Shown: positions 28,714-37,947, counted from the first letter of the stretch. The stretch: DNA of 64,000 nucleotides from Planctomycetota bacterium (GCA_029259945.1 JAJDEF010000017.1:62001-126000), one strand, 5' to 3'. Program-made: numbers and translations. Notes: a model not told the origin generated them from the letters alone.

Positions 28714-30477
28714 TTAGCTTTCGTCGGCCGGCGGTACATAGCGCAGCCGGCTGGGATCGCCATCAAACAGTTCCATGGCTTTGCGGACAAATGGTTGTGC
28801 GGCTACCTCAGCCTGCTGCTGACGGCGTCGTTGTCTTGGCGTGGCGCGTGGGTGGGCTGCATCGACGCGGGTGTGGGTGTTGAAAACCAAGGGGGGGGCT
28901 TGGCCACAGGCGCAACGCAAGGCTTCTTCGAGCCGCGATCGATTGCTAGGACGTTCACAGATATCACGGTGAAAACTTTGCGAAAAACTTAACACCAGTC
29001 GACCGGTAGAGTCGATCGAAACCTGCTCGGCCTCGGCAGCATGGTCGGCGATCATGCCTGAAAGCGAATCCAAAGCCTGTTTCCAAATCGCACTGACATT
29101 ATCTGTAGACAATGTTGTTGAAGAGGCAGTTACTGCACTTTCAATCGTCGGAGTTTCTGCGGGAGACGAAGGACTTTTGGCTGGCTCGTGTGGAACGGCC
29201 TTAGGATTCGACGTCGTTGCTTGATTCACCCGCTTAGGCGGCGGGGCACTAGCTACGACGTTTTTTTTTACTGCGGCGGCGGGAGCAGCCTCTGTCGTGT
29301 TCTTCATTTCGCCGATTAAGGATGCCAGCTCATCGAGATTATCTAAGTGACAAACTCGCACGATGGCCATTTCGGCCAGAGTACGGGTATGCGTGCTCAC
29401 GCGCATGCGAGCGGCGGTTTGGTCGAGAATCTGAACAATCGCCAACAGAGTATGCACGCCGAGCTTCGTAGCAATGTCGTTAATTTCTTGCCGTTGGCCG
29501 GGCAGGGCGTAAAGCATGCTGGTTTCATCGCAACCAACGGATTGCGTCATCACATCGCGAAAATAGCCGAGTAGTTGATCGACCAGTTGGCTGACTTCGG
29601 CTCCTTCGGCAATCGCTGCGTCGAGTTCTACCAGAGCGACGGCAGCATTTCGCTCGACCAACGGCAAGACCAGCTGGCTGAGCCGGGCTGCCGGTGCAAC
29701 GCCCAGCATCGTGGTGACCTCGGCCGAAGTAATTTTCTTGCTGCCAGTGGATAACAACTGTTCAAGCAACGATTGGCTATCACGCATCGAACCGGCGGCA
29801 CGCATCGCCAAAATCTGCAATGCGTCGGCTTCTACCTCGACTCCTTCCAATTCAGCGATCTGAGCCAATCGATTTTGGATGGCGGTGGTCTCGATGCCGG
29901 CGAAGTCGTAGCGTTGGCAACGCGAGAGGATCGTAACCGGAATCTTATTAGGCTCGGTCGTTGCGAAAATAAATTTTACGTGCTCGGGGGGTTCTTCCAA
30001 GGTTTTCAGCAGCGCGTTGAAAGCCTCCTTGGTGAGCATGTGGACTTCGTCGATGATATAGATTTTGTATCGAGAACGGCTTGGTCGTACAGCCACGTTC
30101 TGCCGGAGCTGTCGAATCTCGTCGATGCCGCGGTTACTCGCCCCGTCGATTTCGAGAACATCGATATCACCACCGACACTAACGCTCTCGCAAATTTCAC
30201 ATTGGTTGCAGGGGGTGGGGGAGGTGCCTTGGTCGCAGTTGAGCGCTTTGGCAAGAATACGGGCAGCCGACGTTTTGCCGACGCCACGGGCTCCGGTAAA
30301 AAGATAGGCGTGTCCTACCCGTTCGCTGGCGATCGCACGCGAGAGGGCCTGAGACACATGCTGCTGGCCAATCAGCTCTTCGAAGGTTTGGGGGCGATAC
30401 CGACGGGCGACGACCACATAGTCGCTGTTAGCTTGGCTTGTTTCGTTGCCAGCGAGAGGAGAGGAGTCGTCGGTCAT
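28714..30477 (-). CDS. dnaX: DNA polymerase III subunit gamma/tau
   Basis: A 587-residue clamp-loader ATPase. Walker A is FTGARGVGKTSAARILA, the zinc-binding cysteines are in CDQGTSPTPCNQCEIC, Walker B is YIIDEVHMLT, sensor 1 is FATTEPNKIP, and the SRC motif is TILSRCQRYDF. The C-terminal part (from about 385) is Pro/Ala/Thr-rich tau-type sequence with a helical segment. It loads the beta clamp and bridges polymerase cores. The SRP RNA gene lies just upstream on the same strand, as in Bacillus scr-dnaX. Confidence 0.96.
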   Translation of the reverse strand: MTDDSSPLAGNETSQANSDYVVVARRYRPQTFEELIGQQHVSQALSRAIASERVGHAYLFTGARGVGKTSAARILAKALNCDQGTSPTPCNQCEICESVSVGGDIDVLEIDGASNRGIDEIRQLRQNVAVRPSRSRYKIYIIDEVHMLTKEAFNALLKTLEEPPEHVKFIFATTEPNKIPVTILSRCQRYDFAGIETTAIQNRLAQIAELEGVEVEADALQILAMRAAGSMRDSQSLLEQLLSTGSKKITSAEVTTMLGVAPAARLSQLVLPLVERNAAVALVELDAAIAEGAEVSQLVDQLLGYFRDVMTQSVGCDETSMLYALPGQRQEINDIATKLGVHTLLAIVQILDQTAARMRVSTHTRTLAEMAIVRVCHLDNLDELASLIGEMKNTTEAAPAAAVKKNVVASAPPPKRVNQATTSNPKAVPHEPAKSPSSPAETPTIESAVTASSTTLSTDNVSAIWKQALDSLSGMIADHAAEAEQVSIDSTGRLVLSFSQSFHRDICERPSNRSRLEEALRCACGQAPPLVFNTHTRVDAAHPRATPRQRRRQQQAEVAAQPFVRKAMELFDGDPSRLRYVPPADES

Positions 30478-30590
30478 GATAGTTTCGGAACGTTGGCTCG
30501 CGACGTCTGGTTTCTCTGCTGGCAGCTACGCGGGGGGAGTCGAAACAAAGAAAAATACGCCGACTGCCGACGAGAGGCCCCCACACAAAG

Positions 30591-30707
30591 AAGCGTAGGC
30601 TTATGGCTGCTGCGTTTCCACCCTGACCAGGTTCGCAAAGCTCCCATTGCAGAGACCCCTCGTCGGCGGTCGACATGCATCGCCGCCAGACCCACCTTTC
30701 TACGCTT
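30591..30707 (-). ncRNA. ffs: signal recognition particle RNA (4.5S type)
   Basis: The minus strand carries the SRP core signature GAACCTGGTCAGG followed by GTGGAAACGCAGCAGCC, i.e. the symmetric loop with GGAA tetraloop that Ffh binds. A closing helix forms between AAGCGTAG (30707-30700) and CTACGCTT (30598-30591). The RNA is of the small bacterial type with no Alu domain visible. It is followed by dnaX on the same strand. The 5' boundary is approximate; a longer precursor is likely. A TATATT at 30777-30772 could be its -10. Confidence 0.88.
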
Positions 30708-30791
30708 TTTAGGGCAGATCGTCAAAGGCCCTCGAAAAGGGTAGACTGGCCGGTTCGCCCGAGAATGTGCCAATATAGGGATTATTGGCTC

Positions 30792-30849
30792 CGTACACGT
30801 ACTCGTTTTTCGTGCACGTGCACGTGCACGAAAAACGAGTACGTGTACG
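30792..30849. repeat. perfect 58-bp palindrome
   Basis: Two 29-bp arms meet without a spacer at 30820/30821 and are exactly complementary. Each half contains CGTACACGTACTCG, TTTTTCG and GTGCACGTG words, so it also holds repeated ACGT and CACGTG. The symmetry ends at 30791/30850. It sits 51 bp before the OleB-like start and 85 bp upstream of the SRP RNA, between divergent transcripts. A hairpin with zero-length loop is unlikely as a terminator. It may be a protein-binding operator or a cruciform-forming site. Confidence 0.9.
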
Positions 30850-30899
30850 ATTCTTCGCTGGAAACTACTAGTTGGTGAATTTTCGAGGATTTCGCTTCA

Positions 30900-31850
30900 T
30901 TGAACGTGTCAGACGCCCCCACCAACCGAGGTGCCCTGCCAGGACGTGATCGCTGGGACGAGCTTTACCCTTTTGCTTCGCACTATCTCGATCTAGGTTG
31001 CAGCGGATATCACTACCTCGACGAATCGCCAACGGATGCTGCCGAAGCGCCCACGTTGCTCTTTGTCCATGGCAATCCCTCGTGGTCGTTCCACTGGCGG
31101 CGGCTGATATCGGCCCATCGCGGCTCGTATCGCTGCATCGCCCCCGATCATCTCGGCTGCGGTCTTAGCGATCTACAACCTCATCCGCTGAGCTTAGCAG
31201 ACCATATCGACCACTTATCGCAATTGATCGAATCGCTCGACTTACAACGCATCACGCTGGTCGCTCAAGATTGGGGCGGTGCGATCGGGCTAGGTAGCCT
31301 TTTAAAATTGCGCGATCGGTTCGAACGAGTCACCCTATTCAACACAGGCGCCTTTCCGCCTTGGTTTATTCCATGGCGAATCCGAGTGTGCCGTTGGCCA
31401 ATCGTCGGGCGACTCGCGCTGCAAGGTGCGAATGCCTTTTCTCGGGCTGCGTTGCGAATGACGCTGGCGAAAACCTCACGCCTTGATCCACGAGTTGAAG
31501 AGGCCTATTTGGCTCCCTACCACGATTGGCAGCACCGTGGGGCCGTCTATCAGTTTGTGAAAGACATCCCGCTTTCAAAGCGTCATCCGACTTGGAAAAC
31601 CCTCGAACAGATTGAAGCAGGGCTACCTAGCTTGGCTGAAATGCCAATTCAATTGATTTGGGGAATGCAGGATTGGTGCTTTACGCCTGCGTGTCTCGAT
31701 AAGTTTTGCAGCACTTGGCCCCAGGCAGAGGTGCATCGATTAGCGGATGTGGGCCACTGGGTAGTCGAAGATGCTCCCGAGCAGGCAGAATCGCTGCTGA
31801 CTGCTTGGCTAGAAAGAACCACCCTCCAATGGGATCGTGAATCCACGTGA
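30900..31850 (+). CDS. alpha/beta hydrolase, OleB/haloalkane-dehalogenase-like
   Basis: A 316-residue alpha/beta hydrolase. It has the oxyanion motif FVHGNPSWSFHWR, nucleophile Asp in LVAQDWGGAIG, and catalytic His in DVGHWVVED, all as in haloalkane dehalogenases and OleB (beta-lactone decarboxylase of head-to-head olefin synthesis). OleC and OleD homologues lie 10 kb away, which makes OleB the better reading. The start is TTG at 30900 as written. The stop overlaps the next gene's GTG start by 4 bases (GTGA), so it is coupled to the CitG-like gene. Substrate is inferred. Confidence 0.75.
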   Translation: MNVSDAPTNRGALPGRDRWDELYPFASHYLDLGCSGYHYLDESPTDAAEAPTLLFVHGNPSWSFHWRRLISAHRGSYRCIAPDHLGCGLSDLQPHPLSLADHIDHLSQLIESLDLQRITLVAQDWGGAIGLGSLLKLRDRFERVTLFNTGAFPPWFIPWRIRVCRWPIVGRLALQGANAFSRAALRMTLAKTSRLDPRVEEAYLAPYHDWQHRGAVYQFVKDIPLSKRHPTWKTLEQIEAGLPSLAEMPIQLIWGMQDWCFTPACLDKFCSTWPQAEVHRLADVGHWVVEDAPEQAESLLTAWLERTTLQWDREST

Positions 31851-32779
31851 AACCGCAAACCACCCCGACTGGAAATTCACACCCTTGTACCCTTGGCGAG
31901 TGTGCAACGTTGGCTTGCATTTGGGAAGCGACTGCCGCCAAGCCGGGAAATGTCTATCGGGGTGCCGATTTCGACGACATGACCTACGCCGATTTTTTGA
32001 CTTCCGCCGTGGTGATCGGACCAATTTTGGGGCAGGTCGCTAAGCAGGGCGTAGGTCAGACGGTGCTACAGGCAATCCAAGCCACCCGAACGGCCGTGGC
32101 GACCAATACCAACCTGGGCATGATGCTACTGACGGCCCCCCTAGCAGCGGTGCCGGCGGGCCAACCGTTGGCTACCGGTGTGGCCAAGGTGCTCTCTTCG
32201 TTAACCGTTGAGGACACACAGGCCGTTTACCAGGCGATCCGCATTGCACAGCCTAGCGGGCTCGGGGAGGTTCCGGTAGCAGACGTACGAAAACCCGAAA
32301 TTCCGCAACGATCGCTGGTCGAGGCAATGCGTCTCGCAGCCGATCACGACTTAATCGCACTGCAATACGTCAACGACTTCGCCCAAGTATTTCAAGCGGC
32401 TGAATGGATGGAAAATGGTTTGCGCCACGGCTGGCCGCTTAGCGAAACGATCGTCTACGCTTTTTTACAGCAGTTGGCGGATTTTCCGGATAGCCTAGTC
32501 GTGCGAAAATGTGGTTTAGAACTAGGCGAGAAGATTCGGCGTCAGGCGGCAAAAATACTCGGTGTGGGTGAACCAGGAGATCCTGCTTACCTAAGTGCTG
32601 TCCAGGATTTTGATTTTTGGCTTCGTGCAGATGGGCACCGACGGAACCCGGGCACGTCGGCAGATATCATCGCAGCGGGACTCTTTGTCTTGCTCCGTGA
32701 ACAACGGCTAGAATGGCCGGTGGCATTTTATGGCAGTGTCGCAGGGAGTTCGAAGTCGAGTAAGGAACTCATCCTATGA
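31847..32779 (+). CDS. CitG-like triphosphoribosyl-dephospho-CoA synthase homologue
   Basis: A 310-residue protein of the CitG/MdcB superfamily. The signature KPGNVYRGADFDDMTYADF near residue 26-45 and TNTNLGMMLLTAPLAA near 85-100 match this family, also ADVRKPEIPQRSLVEAM. CitG makes a CoA-derived prosthetic group, but homologues (orf5 in methylotroph clusters) recur with H4MPT C1 genes and are thought to act in that cofactor system. It starts at GTG 31847 overlapping the hydrolase stop, and its end overlaps the PTPS-like start by 4 bases (ATGA), so the three genes form one operon. Confidence 0.78.
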   Translation: MKPQTTPTGNSHPCTLGECATLACIWEATAAKPGNVYRGADFDDMTYADFLTSAVVIGPILGQVAKQGVGQTVLQAIQATRTAVATNTNLGMMLLTAPLAAVPAGQPLATGVAKVLSSLTVEDTQAVYQAIRIAQPSGLGEVPVADVRKPEIPQRSLVEAMRLAADHDLIALQYVNDFAQVFQAAEWMENGLRHGWPLSETIVYAFLQQLADFPDSLVVRKCGLELGEKIRRQAAKILGVGEPGDPAYLSAVQDFDFWLRADGHRRNPGTSADIIAAGLFVLLREQRLEWPVAFYGSVAGSSKSSKELIL

Positions 32780-33261
32780 GCGAACAGTATCGAGTACGAA
32801 TTGAAAAAGAACGGCTTGTTTTTAGTGCCGCTCATTTCATTACCTACGACAACAATGTGTGCGAACCATTGCATGGCCACAACTATCATGTCGCTGCGGA
32901 GGTGCATGGACCGTTGGACTCAAATCACTATGTGATTGATTTCATCATGCTGCGAGATGTATTGCAGGAGATTGTGGATGCATTGGATCATCGGATGCTG
33001 CTTCCCACAGGGCACGCGACCATTCGAGTGCAAGAGGAAGGGCTAGAAGTCCTGGTCACTCATGGAAAACGGCGCTGGGTGTTTCCTCGCGAGGATTGTG
33101 TCTTGTTGCCTGTGGTCAATACCACGGCCGAGCTGCTTGCCCACTATATTGCTCAACAGTTGCTAGACGGGCTTGAGAAGCGTCTAGGCCAACGACCTTC
33201 GCACCTGAGCATTGCGGTCGACGAGTGCGATGGCCAGTGGGGCATCTATGAAACCGAGTAA
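32776..33261 (+). CDS. 6-pyruvoyl-tetrahydropterin synthase/QueD-like protein
   Basis: A 161-residue PTPS-superfamily protein. The zinc histidines are in SAAHFITYDNN and LHGHNYHV; the catalytic Cys is in NVCEPLHGH; the DH motif is ALDHRMLLP and the terminal Glu is in VDECDGQWG. The family works on dihydroneopterin triphosphate, giving tetrahydropterin, carboxy-tetrahydropterin (queuosine) or related products. It overlaps the CitG-like stop by 4 bases, so a pterin role for H4MPT synthesis is attractive. No queuosine genes are in the window. The exact product is unknown. Confidence 0.85.
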   Translation: MSEQYRVRIEKERLVFSAAHFITYDNNVCEPLHGHNYHVAAEVHGPLDSNHYVIDFIMLRDVLQEIVDALDHRMLLPTGHATIRVQEEGLEVLVTHGKRRWVFPREDCVLLPVVNTTAELLAHYIAQQLLDGLEKRLGQRPSHLSIAVDECDGQWGIYETE

Positions 33262-33461
33262 GATGGTGCGACCCCAGCTCTGAATAGTTAGCAAAATCGT
33301 TACGTTCCGAACCCAGGGCCAAAACCCTTGTGTCCAGGTTTGACACGGGCGTTAGGTGACCTAGCCTTTGAAAAATAAGGCAACTGCGAATTATTCACGA
33401 ACCTTGCCTCGGCCTACTGGCACGAGGTACTGAGTTAAGCAACCAACTAGGGATAGAAGTC

Positions 33462-33938
33462 ATGCAAGCTGAGCACATCAATCCATTCCTCCGCGCTGTC
33501 ACGAATGCGTTTTCAACCATGCTCAATTGTGAAGCACGTCGAGGGAAAATGACCTTGATGGAAAACGGGATCAGAGACTATCCGATCAGCGGTGTCATCG
33601 GACTCTCGGGTAAAGCCGTGGGCACCGTGGTGATTAATCTTTCGGAAGAAGTGGCCGTGAAGGCTGCATCTGCCATGCTGATGGACGAATTGACAGCGGT
33701 TGACGAAGACGTTCTCGACGCCGTGGGCGAGCTTGCCAATATGATCGCAGGTCAAGCAAAGGCAGAGCTTGAGGAATATCAAATGAGCGTCAGCCTCCCC
33801 AATGTGATCACTGGTGATGGACACCAGATACGATTTCCGTCAGGAGCTTCACGGATCGCAGTGCCATTCGATACCGATTTTGGCCCGATGAACCTTGAGG
33901 TTGGTCTCGAATTGGTAGAAGCAGCCGCTAGCATCTAA
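33462..33938 (+). CDS. CheX-like chemotaxis phosphatase
   Basis: A 158-residue CheC/CheX-fold protein. The active-site pattern ExxN occurs in AVGELANMIAGQAKAEL, with the partner helix LDAVGE. CheX removes phosphate from CheY-P. The gene is 185 nt upstream of fliG and on the same strand, fitting a motility role. It lacks a fused receiver domain and is of normal length for CheX. Its exact partner is unknown. Confidence 0.85.
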   Translation: MQAEHINPFLRAVTNAFSTMLNCEARRGKMTLMENGIRDYPISGVIGLSGKAVGTVVINLSEEVAVKAASAMLMDELTAVDEDVLDAVGELANMIAGQAKAELEEYQMSVSLPNVITGDGHQIRFPSGASRIAVPFDTDFGPMNLEVGLELVEAAASI

Positions 33939-34051
33939 CCGGGATTTCTCTCCGCCTTCGGCTTTGAGCACTGCTAGCCCCGCAAGACTGACGTAACCAT
34001 CAAAGTCTTCTTAAGTTCCCATCCTGCCGGGGACGATGCTATCTGAAGAGA

Positions 34052-34084
34052 CTACACACTATCCAGCGAAAACGCGGTGTGTAG
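34052..34084. other. stem-loop upstream of fliG
   Basis: CTACACAC (34052-34059) pairs with GTGTGTAG (34077-34084), and an inner GCG/CGC stem closes an AAAA loop. The hairpin is followed by a short T-run in CTCTTTTCTC. It may end the cheX-like transcript or be a leader element of fliG. Confidence 0.45.
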
Positions 34085-34123
34085 CCTGATGGCTCTTTTC
34101 TCAATCTTCGTGTTTGCATTCTG

Positions 34124-35116
34124 ATGTCTGATATCTCTAAAGCGGCGATTCTTATTACGACTCTTCCCGAGGAAGAAGCGGTCTCGGTCATGGGACTGCT
34201 CGATCCGAAGCAAGTCGAGATGGTGTCGATCGAAATCGCGCGGATGAAGGCCGTTTCCTCCGAAGAGCAAGAGCGCGCTATCCGAGAGTTTGCCGAGTCG
34301 AATCCGGCTGCTGCTGGCTCTGATGCGGGAGGCTTGGACCGTGCCAAAGCACTGGTTCAAATGGCGCTAGGAAAAAATGCCGGCGATACGCTCGATAACA
34401 TTCGCCAGTCGATCGAGGAGGTGCCGTTTGCCTTTCTGAGGCAAATCGATAGTCAGAATATCCTTACTTACGTGATTGACGAACATCCGCAGACCATCGC
34501 GCTTATCCTCTCGCATCTTCCGGCAGCAGCCGGGGCCGAAATCATGGCAGGGCTTCCGACCGAACGGCAACTCCTTGTGGTGCAGCGAATTGCCACGATG
34601 GGGCAAACCAGTCCTGAAATTATCGAACAAGTCGAACGTGGCCTGGAACGTCGCATGTCGAGCGTGATGAGTCAGAGCTTCGAGAATGCCGGCGGGGTCG
34701 GGGCGGTTGCCGAGATGCTCAACGTTTCTGACCGCTCGATGGAACGCACACTGTTAGAAAATCTCTCGCAAGACAACCCCGAACTTGTCGAAGAGATACG
34801 CCGTTTGATGTTTGTCTTCGAAGATATCGGGAAATTCAACGACAAGGATCTTCAAACGGTACTCAAAAATGTCGAAAATTCGCAGTGGGCGATGGCTCTG
34901 AAAGGCGCGAGCAACGATTTGAAAGAAAAAGTCTTCGGCAATATGTCGCAACGTGCTGGCGAGATGCTTAAAGAAGAGCTGGAATTCTTGGGCGCTGTCA
35001 AGCTTTCTGCTGTTGAGGCCAAACAGCAAGAGATTGTCGATATCGTTCGACATCTCGAAGATACAGGGGAGATAGAGATCAACCCAGGTGGCGAAGAAGA
35101 AGAGCTGGTGCAGTAA
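34124..35116 (+). CDS. fliG: flagellar motor switch protein FliG
   Basis: A 330-residue FliG, the part of the C-ring that couples to the stator and reverses rotation. N-terminal region matches KAAILITTLPEEEAVSVMGLL, the middle FLRQIDSQNILTYVIDEHPQ contains the EHPQ motif, and the C-terminal charged helix (DNKDLQTVLKNVENSQWAMALK) holds the torque-generating residues. Length is standard. It is accompanied only by the cheX-like gene here; the other flagellar genes are elsewhere. Confidence 0.96.
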   Translation: MSDISKAAILITTLPEEEAVSVMGLLDPKQVEMVSIEIARMKAVSSEEQERAIREFAESNPAAAGSDAGGLDRAKALVQMALGKNAGDTLDNIRQSIEEVPFAFLRQIDSQNILTYVIDEHPQTIALILSHLPAAAGAEIMAGLPTERQLLVVQRIATMGQTSPEIIEQVERGLERRMSSVMSQSFENAGGVGAVAEMLNVSDRSMERTLLENLSQDNPELVEEIRRLMFVFEDIGKFNDKDLQTVLKNVENSQWAMALKGASNDLKEKVFGNMSQRAGEMLKEELEFLGAVKLSAVEAKQQEIVDIVRHLEDTGEIEINPGGEEEELVQ

Positions 35117-35257
35117 GATCGCCCATCTATTACGATCGGACCATTCTGCAGGGTCTGTGATCTTTGGCCTTGTGTTTCTTTGGCATCTGCCCCCTTTCAC
35201 GCTCCCCTTGTCATCGGATAGCATCAACCGCTCTCGTCGACTTGCGGAGATGTTTCG

Positions 35258-37924
35258 ATGGCCCAATCACCGATGATGCAGCAGTACCACAAAGCCAAGC
35301 AGGCTGCTGGGGATGCTTTGTTGCTTTTTCGGATGGGCGATTTCTATGAGCTCTTCTTCGAGGATGCCAAGACCGCTGCTCGCGTCTTAGGACTCTCGCT
35401 TACGAGTCGCGACAAAGGCGAGAATCCCGTGCCCATGGCGGGATTTCCACACCACCAACTCGAAGGCTATTTGGCAAAGATTATTTCGGCCGGTTTTCGC
35501 GCCGCCGTTTGCGAACAGATCGAAGATGCGCGTCAGGCGAAGGGCCTCGTCAAACGCGATATCACACGCATCGTTAGCCGAGGAACCGTCACCGACGATG
35601 CCCTGTTAGATCCGCATACAAGCAATTTTCTTCTTGCCATCTCAACCGGAAAATGCGGACACGACCATTGTGGATTGGCCTGGATCGATGTCTCGACAGG
35701 CCGTTTCCAGGCGGCGATCATTCCCTCAGCCCAACTAGGCGATGAATTGGCTCGCGTCGCGCCGGTAGAAATTCTGGTAAGCGATGCAGCCGACGACCTG
35801 CCGGCGGAATGGACCGAGGGCCGCATGCAAACCGTCCGACCTGCCTGGGCTTTTGGCAGAGAGGCAGCCACCACGGCTCTTTCAAAACATTTTGGTACCC
35901 ACACGCTCGAAGGCTTTGGTTTTGGCGACCAGGATGGTCCCGCGCTGCAAGCGGCAGGCGCGATACTTGATTATCTGATCGAAACTCAAAAATCGTCATT
36001 AGTGCATCTCGACCGCTTATTGCCCTATCGGGCGGGTAGCCGTCTCGAAATCGATGAAGCAACTCGCCGAAGCCTAGAAATATCACAGACGCTGCGCGAC
36101 GGGCGTCGCGAGGGTTCGCTGCTTGGTGTGATTGACCGAACTGTCACCTCCATGGGTGCACGACTGATTGCCGATTGGCTGGCCAATCCGCTCACCAATG
36201 TTTCGTCGATCTCGGCACGACTCGATTGCGTCGAAGAATTCTTTTCCGAACCCACCCTGGCCAAGGACGTGCGAGAAAGTCTCCGCTCGATTTACGATGT
36301 CGAGCGACTGATGGCCCGCATCACCTCGGGCAGAGCATCGCCCCGCGATCTAAGCTTTGTCGCTCGCACATTGCGCTACCTTCCGAAGGTGAAAGCCAAA
36401 CTGGCCGGCCGTAAGGCACCACGGCTTCAGCGGTTAGAAAAACGGATCGATCTTTGTGCCGATGTCCGTGGAAAGCTAGAGGCCGCACTCGAAGACGATT
36501 GCCCATTGGTCGTGCGTGAAGGCGGTTTCATTCGCTCGGGGTTTCACCAGGAGTTGGACGAGATGCGCGAGCTGATGAAGGGCGGTAAGCAATGGATGGC
36601 CAAATATCAGGCAGAAATCATCGAGCAAACCGGAATCCCGAACATCAAGATTGGTTTTAACCGAGTCTTTGGCTACTTTCTGGAAGTGACACACGCCCAG
36701 CGAGATAAGATCCCCGCCGAATTCATACGGAAACAGACGCTAAAAAACGCCGAACGCTATATCACTCCAGAACTCAAAGAACACGAAGAAAAAGTGCTCG
36801 TTGCCGAAGAGCGTGCCCAAGTTCTTGAGTATGAGATTTTTGTCGCGTTACGCGAAATGGTATCCGAGGCGGCCAGCCGATTGCATTCGACCGCCGAGGC
36901 GTTGGCCGAGCTTGACGTGTTGGCATCGCTTGCCGAGTTGGCCCGTTCACGCAACTACGTGCGACCCAACGTCGTCGAGGAACCGATACTCGACATTGTC
37001 GAAGGCCGTCACCCGGTGCTCGACATCACGGAAGCCGAAGGGACCTTTGTGCCGAATAGCGTTTGCTTTGCCGGCAAGTCGCAGCTTCCCGATCCTGAGT
37101 CCAATCTATTGCTAATCACCGGCCCGAATATGGCCGGCAAGAGCACTTACATTCGTCAGGTGGCGCTAATCGCCTTGCTCGGGCAGATTGGCAGCTACGT
37201 TCCCGCACGGAAGGCCACCATCGGAATTTCCGATCGCATTTTTGCCCGCGTCGGCGCAAGCGACGATTTGGCTCGTGGTCGAAGTACGTTCATGGTGGAA
37301 ATGACCGAGACGGCTCGAATCCTCAATACGGCTACCGAGCGAAGCCTAGTGATACTGGACGAAATCGGACGCGGGACAAGCACTTACGATGGTTTGTCGC
37401 TGGCCTGGGCGGTGGTCGAGCACCTACACGATGCGACCGGTTGCCGCACATTGTTTGCTACCCACTACCACGAACTGACAGAGCTGGAAGAAAGGCTGCC
37501 CGGAGTTGCCAATCGGAACGTCGCGGTGAAAGAGTGGGAGGGACAAGTCGTTTTTCTGCACCAAATTGTGGCCGGGGCCGCGGACAAAAGCTACGGCATC
37601 CACGTGGCACAGCTCGCGGGGGTTCCCAAGGAAGTGAATGATCGGGCCAAGGAGATTTTAGCCCAGCTAGAGGCGACCCACCATGGAGAACCAAGCGACA
37701 GCCTGGGAGCCGCTGCTGAGCAACTATCAACCGTCCCTCCAACGCACTCCGCCAACGGACGGCCGTTGCAAATGACCCTTTTTGAAACGGTGGATCATCC
37801 ACTCTTGGATGCCATTCGTTCGGTGGATCTCAACGCTCAAACACCGCTTGAGATACAACAGCTAGTGAGCCAGTGGCAAGAGCAACTGTCCAGCGAGATG
37901 GCCATGCAGGGCAAGCCTCGCTAA
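35258..37924 (+). CDS. mutS: DNA mismatch repair protein MutS
   Basis: An 888-residue MutS. The N-terminal mismatch-binding domain includes the FxE-type motif in LLFRMGDFYELFFEDA, followed by the connector, core and clamp domains. The ATPase has Walker A GPNMAGKSTYIRQ, the MEMTET segment and Walker B LVILDEIGRGTSTYDG, and the helix-turn-helix/C-terminal region has the SYGIHVAQLAGVP stretch. It recognises mismatches with MutL; mutL is not in the window. Length and motifs are complete. Confidence 0.97.
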   Translation: MAQSPMMQQYHKAKQAAGDALLLFRMGDFYELFFEDAKTAARVLGLSLTSRDKGENPVPMAGFPHHQLEGYLAKIISAGFRAAVCEQIEDARQAKGLVKRDITRIVSRGTVTDDALLDPHTSNFLLAISTGKCGHDHCGLAWIDVSTGRFQAAIIPSAQLGDELARVAPVEILVSDAADDLPAEWTEGRMQTVRPAWAFGREAATTALSKHFGTHTLEGFGFGDQDGPALQAAGAILDYLIETQKSSLVHLDRLLPYRAGSRLEIDEATRRSLEISQTLRDGRREGSLLGVIDRTVTSMGARLIADWLANPLTNVSSISARLDCVEEFFSEPTLAKDVRESLRSIYDVERLMARITSGRASPRDLSFVARTLRYLPKVKAKLAGRKAPRLQRLEKRIDLCADVRGKLEAALEDDCPLVVREGGFIRSGFHQELDEMRELMKGGKQWMAKYQAEIIEQTGIPNIKIGFNRVFGYFLEVTHAQRDKIPAEFIRKQTLKNAERYITPELKEHEEKVLVAEERAQVLEYEIFVALREMVSEAASRLHSTAEALAELDVLASLAELARSRNYVRPNVVEEPILDIVEGRHPVLDITEAEGTFVPNSVCFAGKSQLPDPESNLLLITGPNMAGKSTYIRQVALIALLGQIGSYVPARKATIGISDRIFARVGASDDLARGRSTFMVEMTETARILNTATERSLVILDEIGRGTSTYDGLSLAWAVVEHLHDATGCRTLFATHYHELTELEERLPGVANRNVAVKEWEGQVVFLHQIVAGAADKSYGIHVAQLAGVPKEVNDRAKEILAQLEATHHGEPSDSLGAAAEQLSTVPPTHSANGRPLQMTLFETVDHPLLDAIRSVDLNAQTPLEIQQLVSQWQEQLSSEMAMQGKPR

Positions 37925-37947
37925 GCTGCCCCGATCTACACAGGATA

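Noticed and set aside
29773-30744. 323-residue frame opposite dnaX
   Set aside because: It is antisense to the conserved dnaX and runs through the SRP RNA gene; composition is that of a mirror frame.
30792-30849. Palindrome as a rho-independent terminator
   Set aside because: There is no loop between the arms and no T-run after the structure; the neighbouring genes diverge rather than end there.
30900-31850. Plain haloalkane dehalogenase
   Set aside because: The halide-stabilising second Trp/Asn could not be verified, and OleC/OleD in the same window make an OleB-type role more likely; kept as an alternative.
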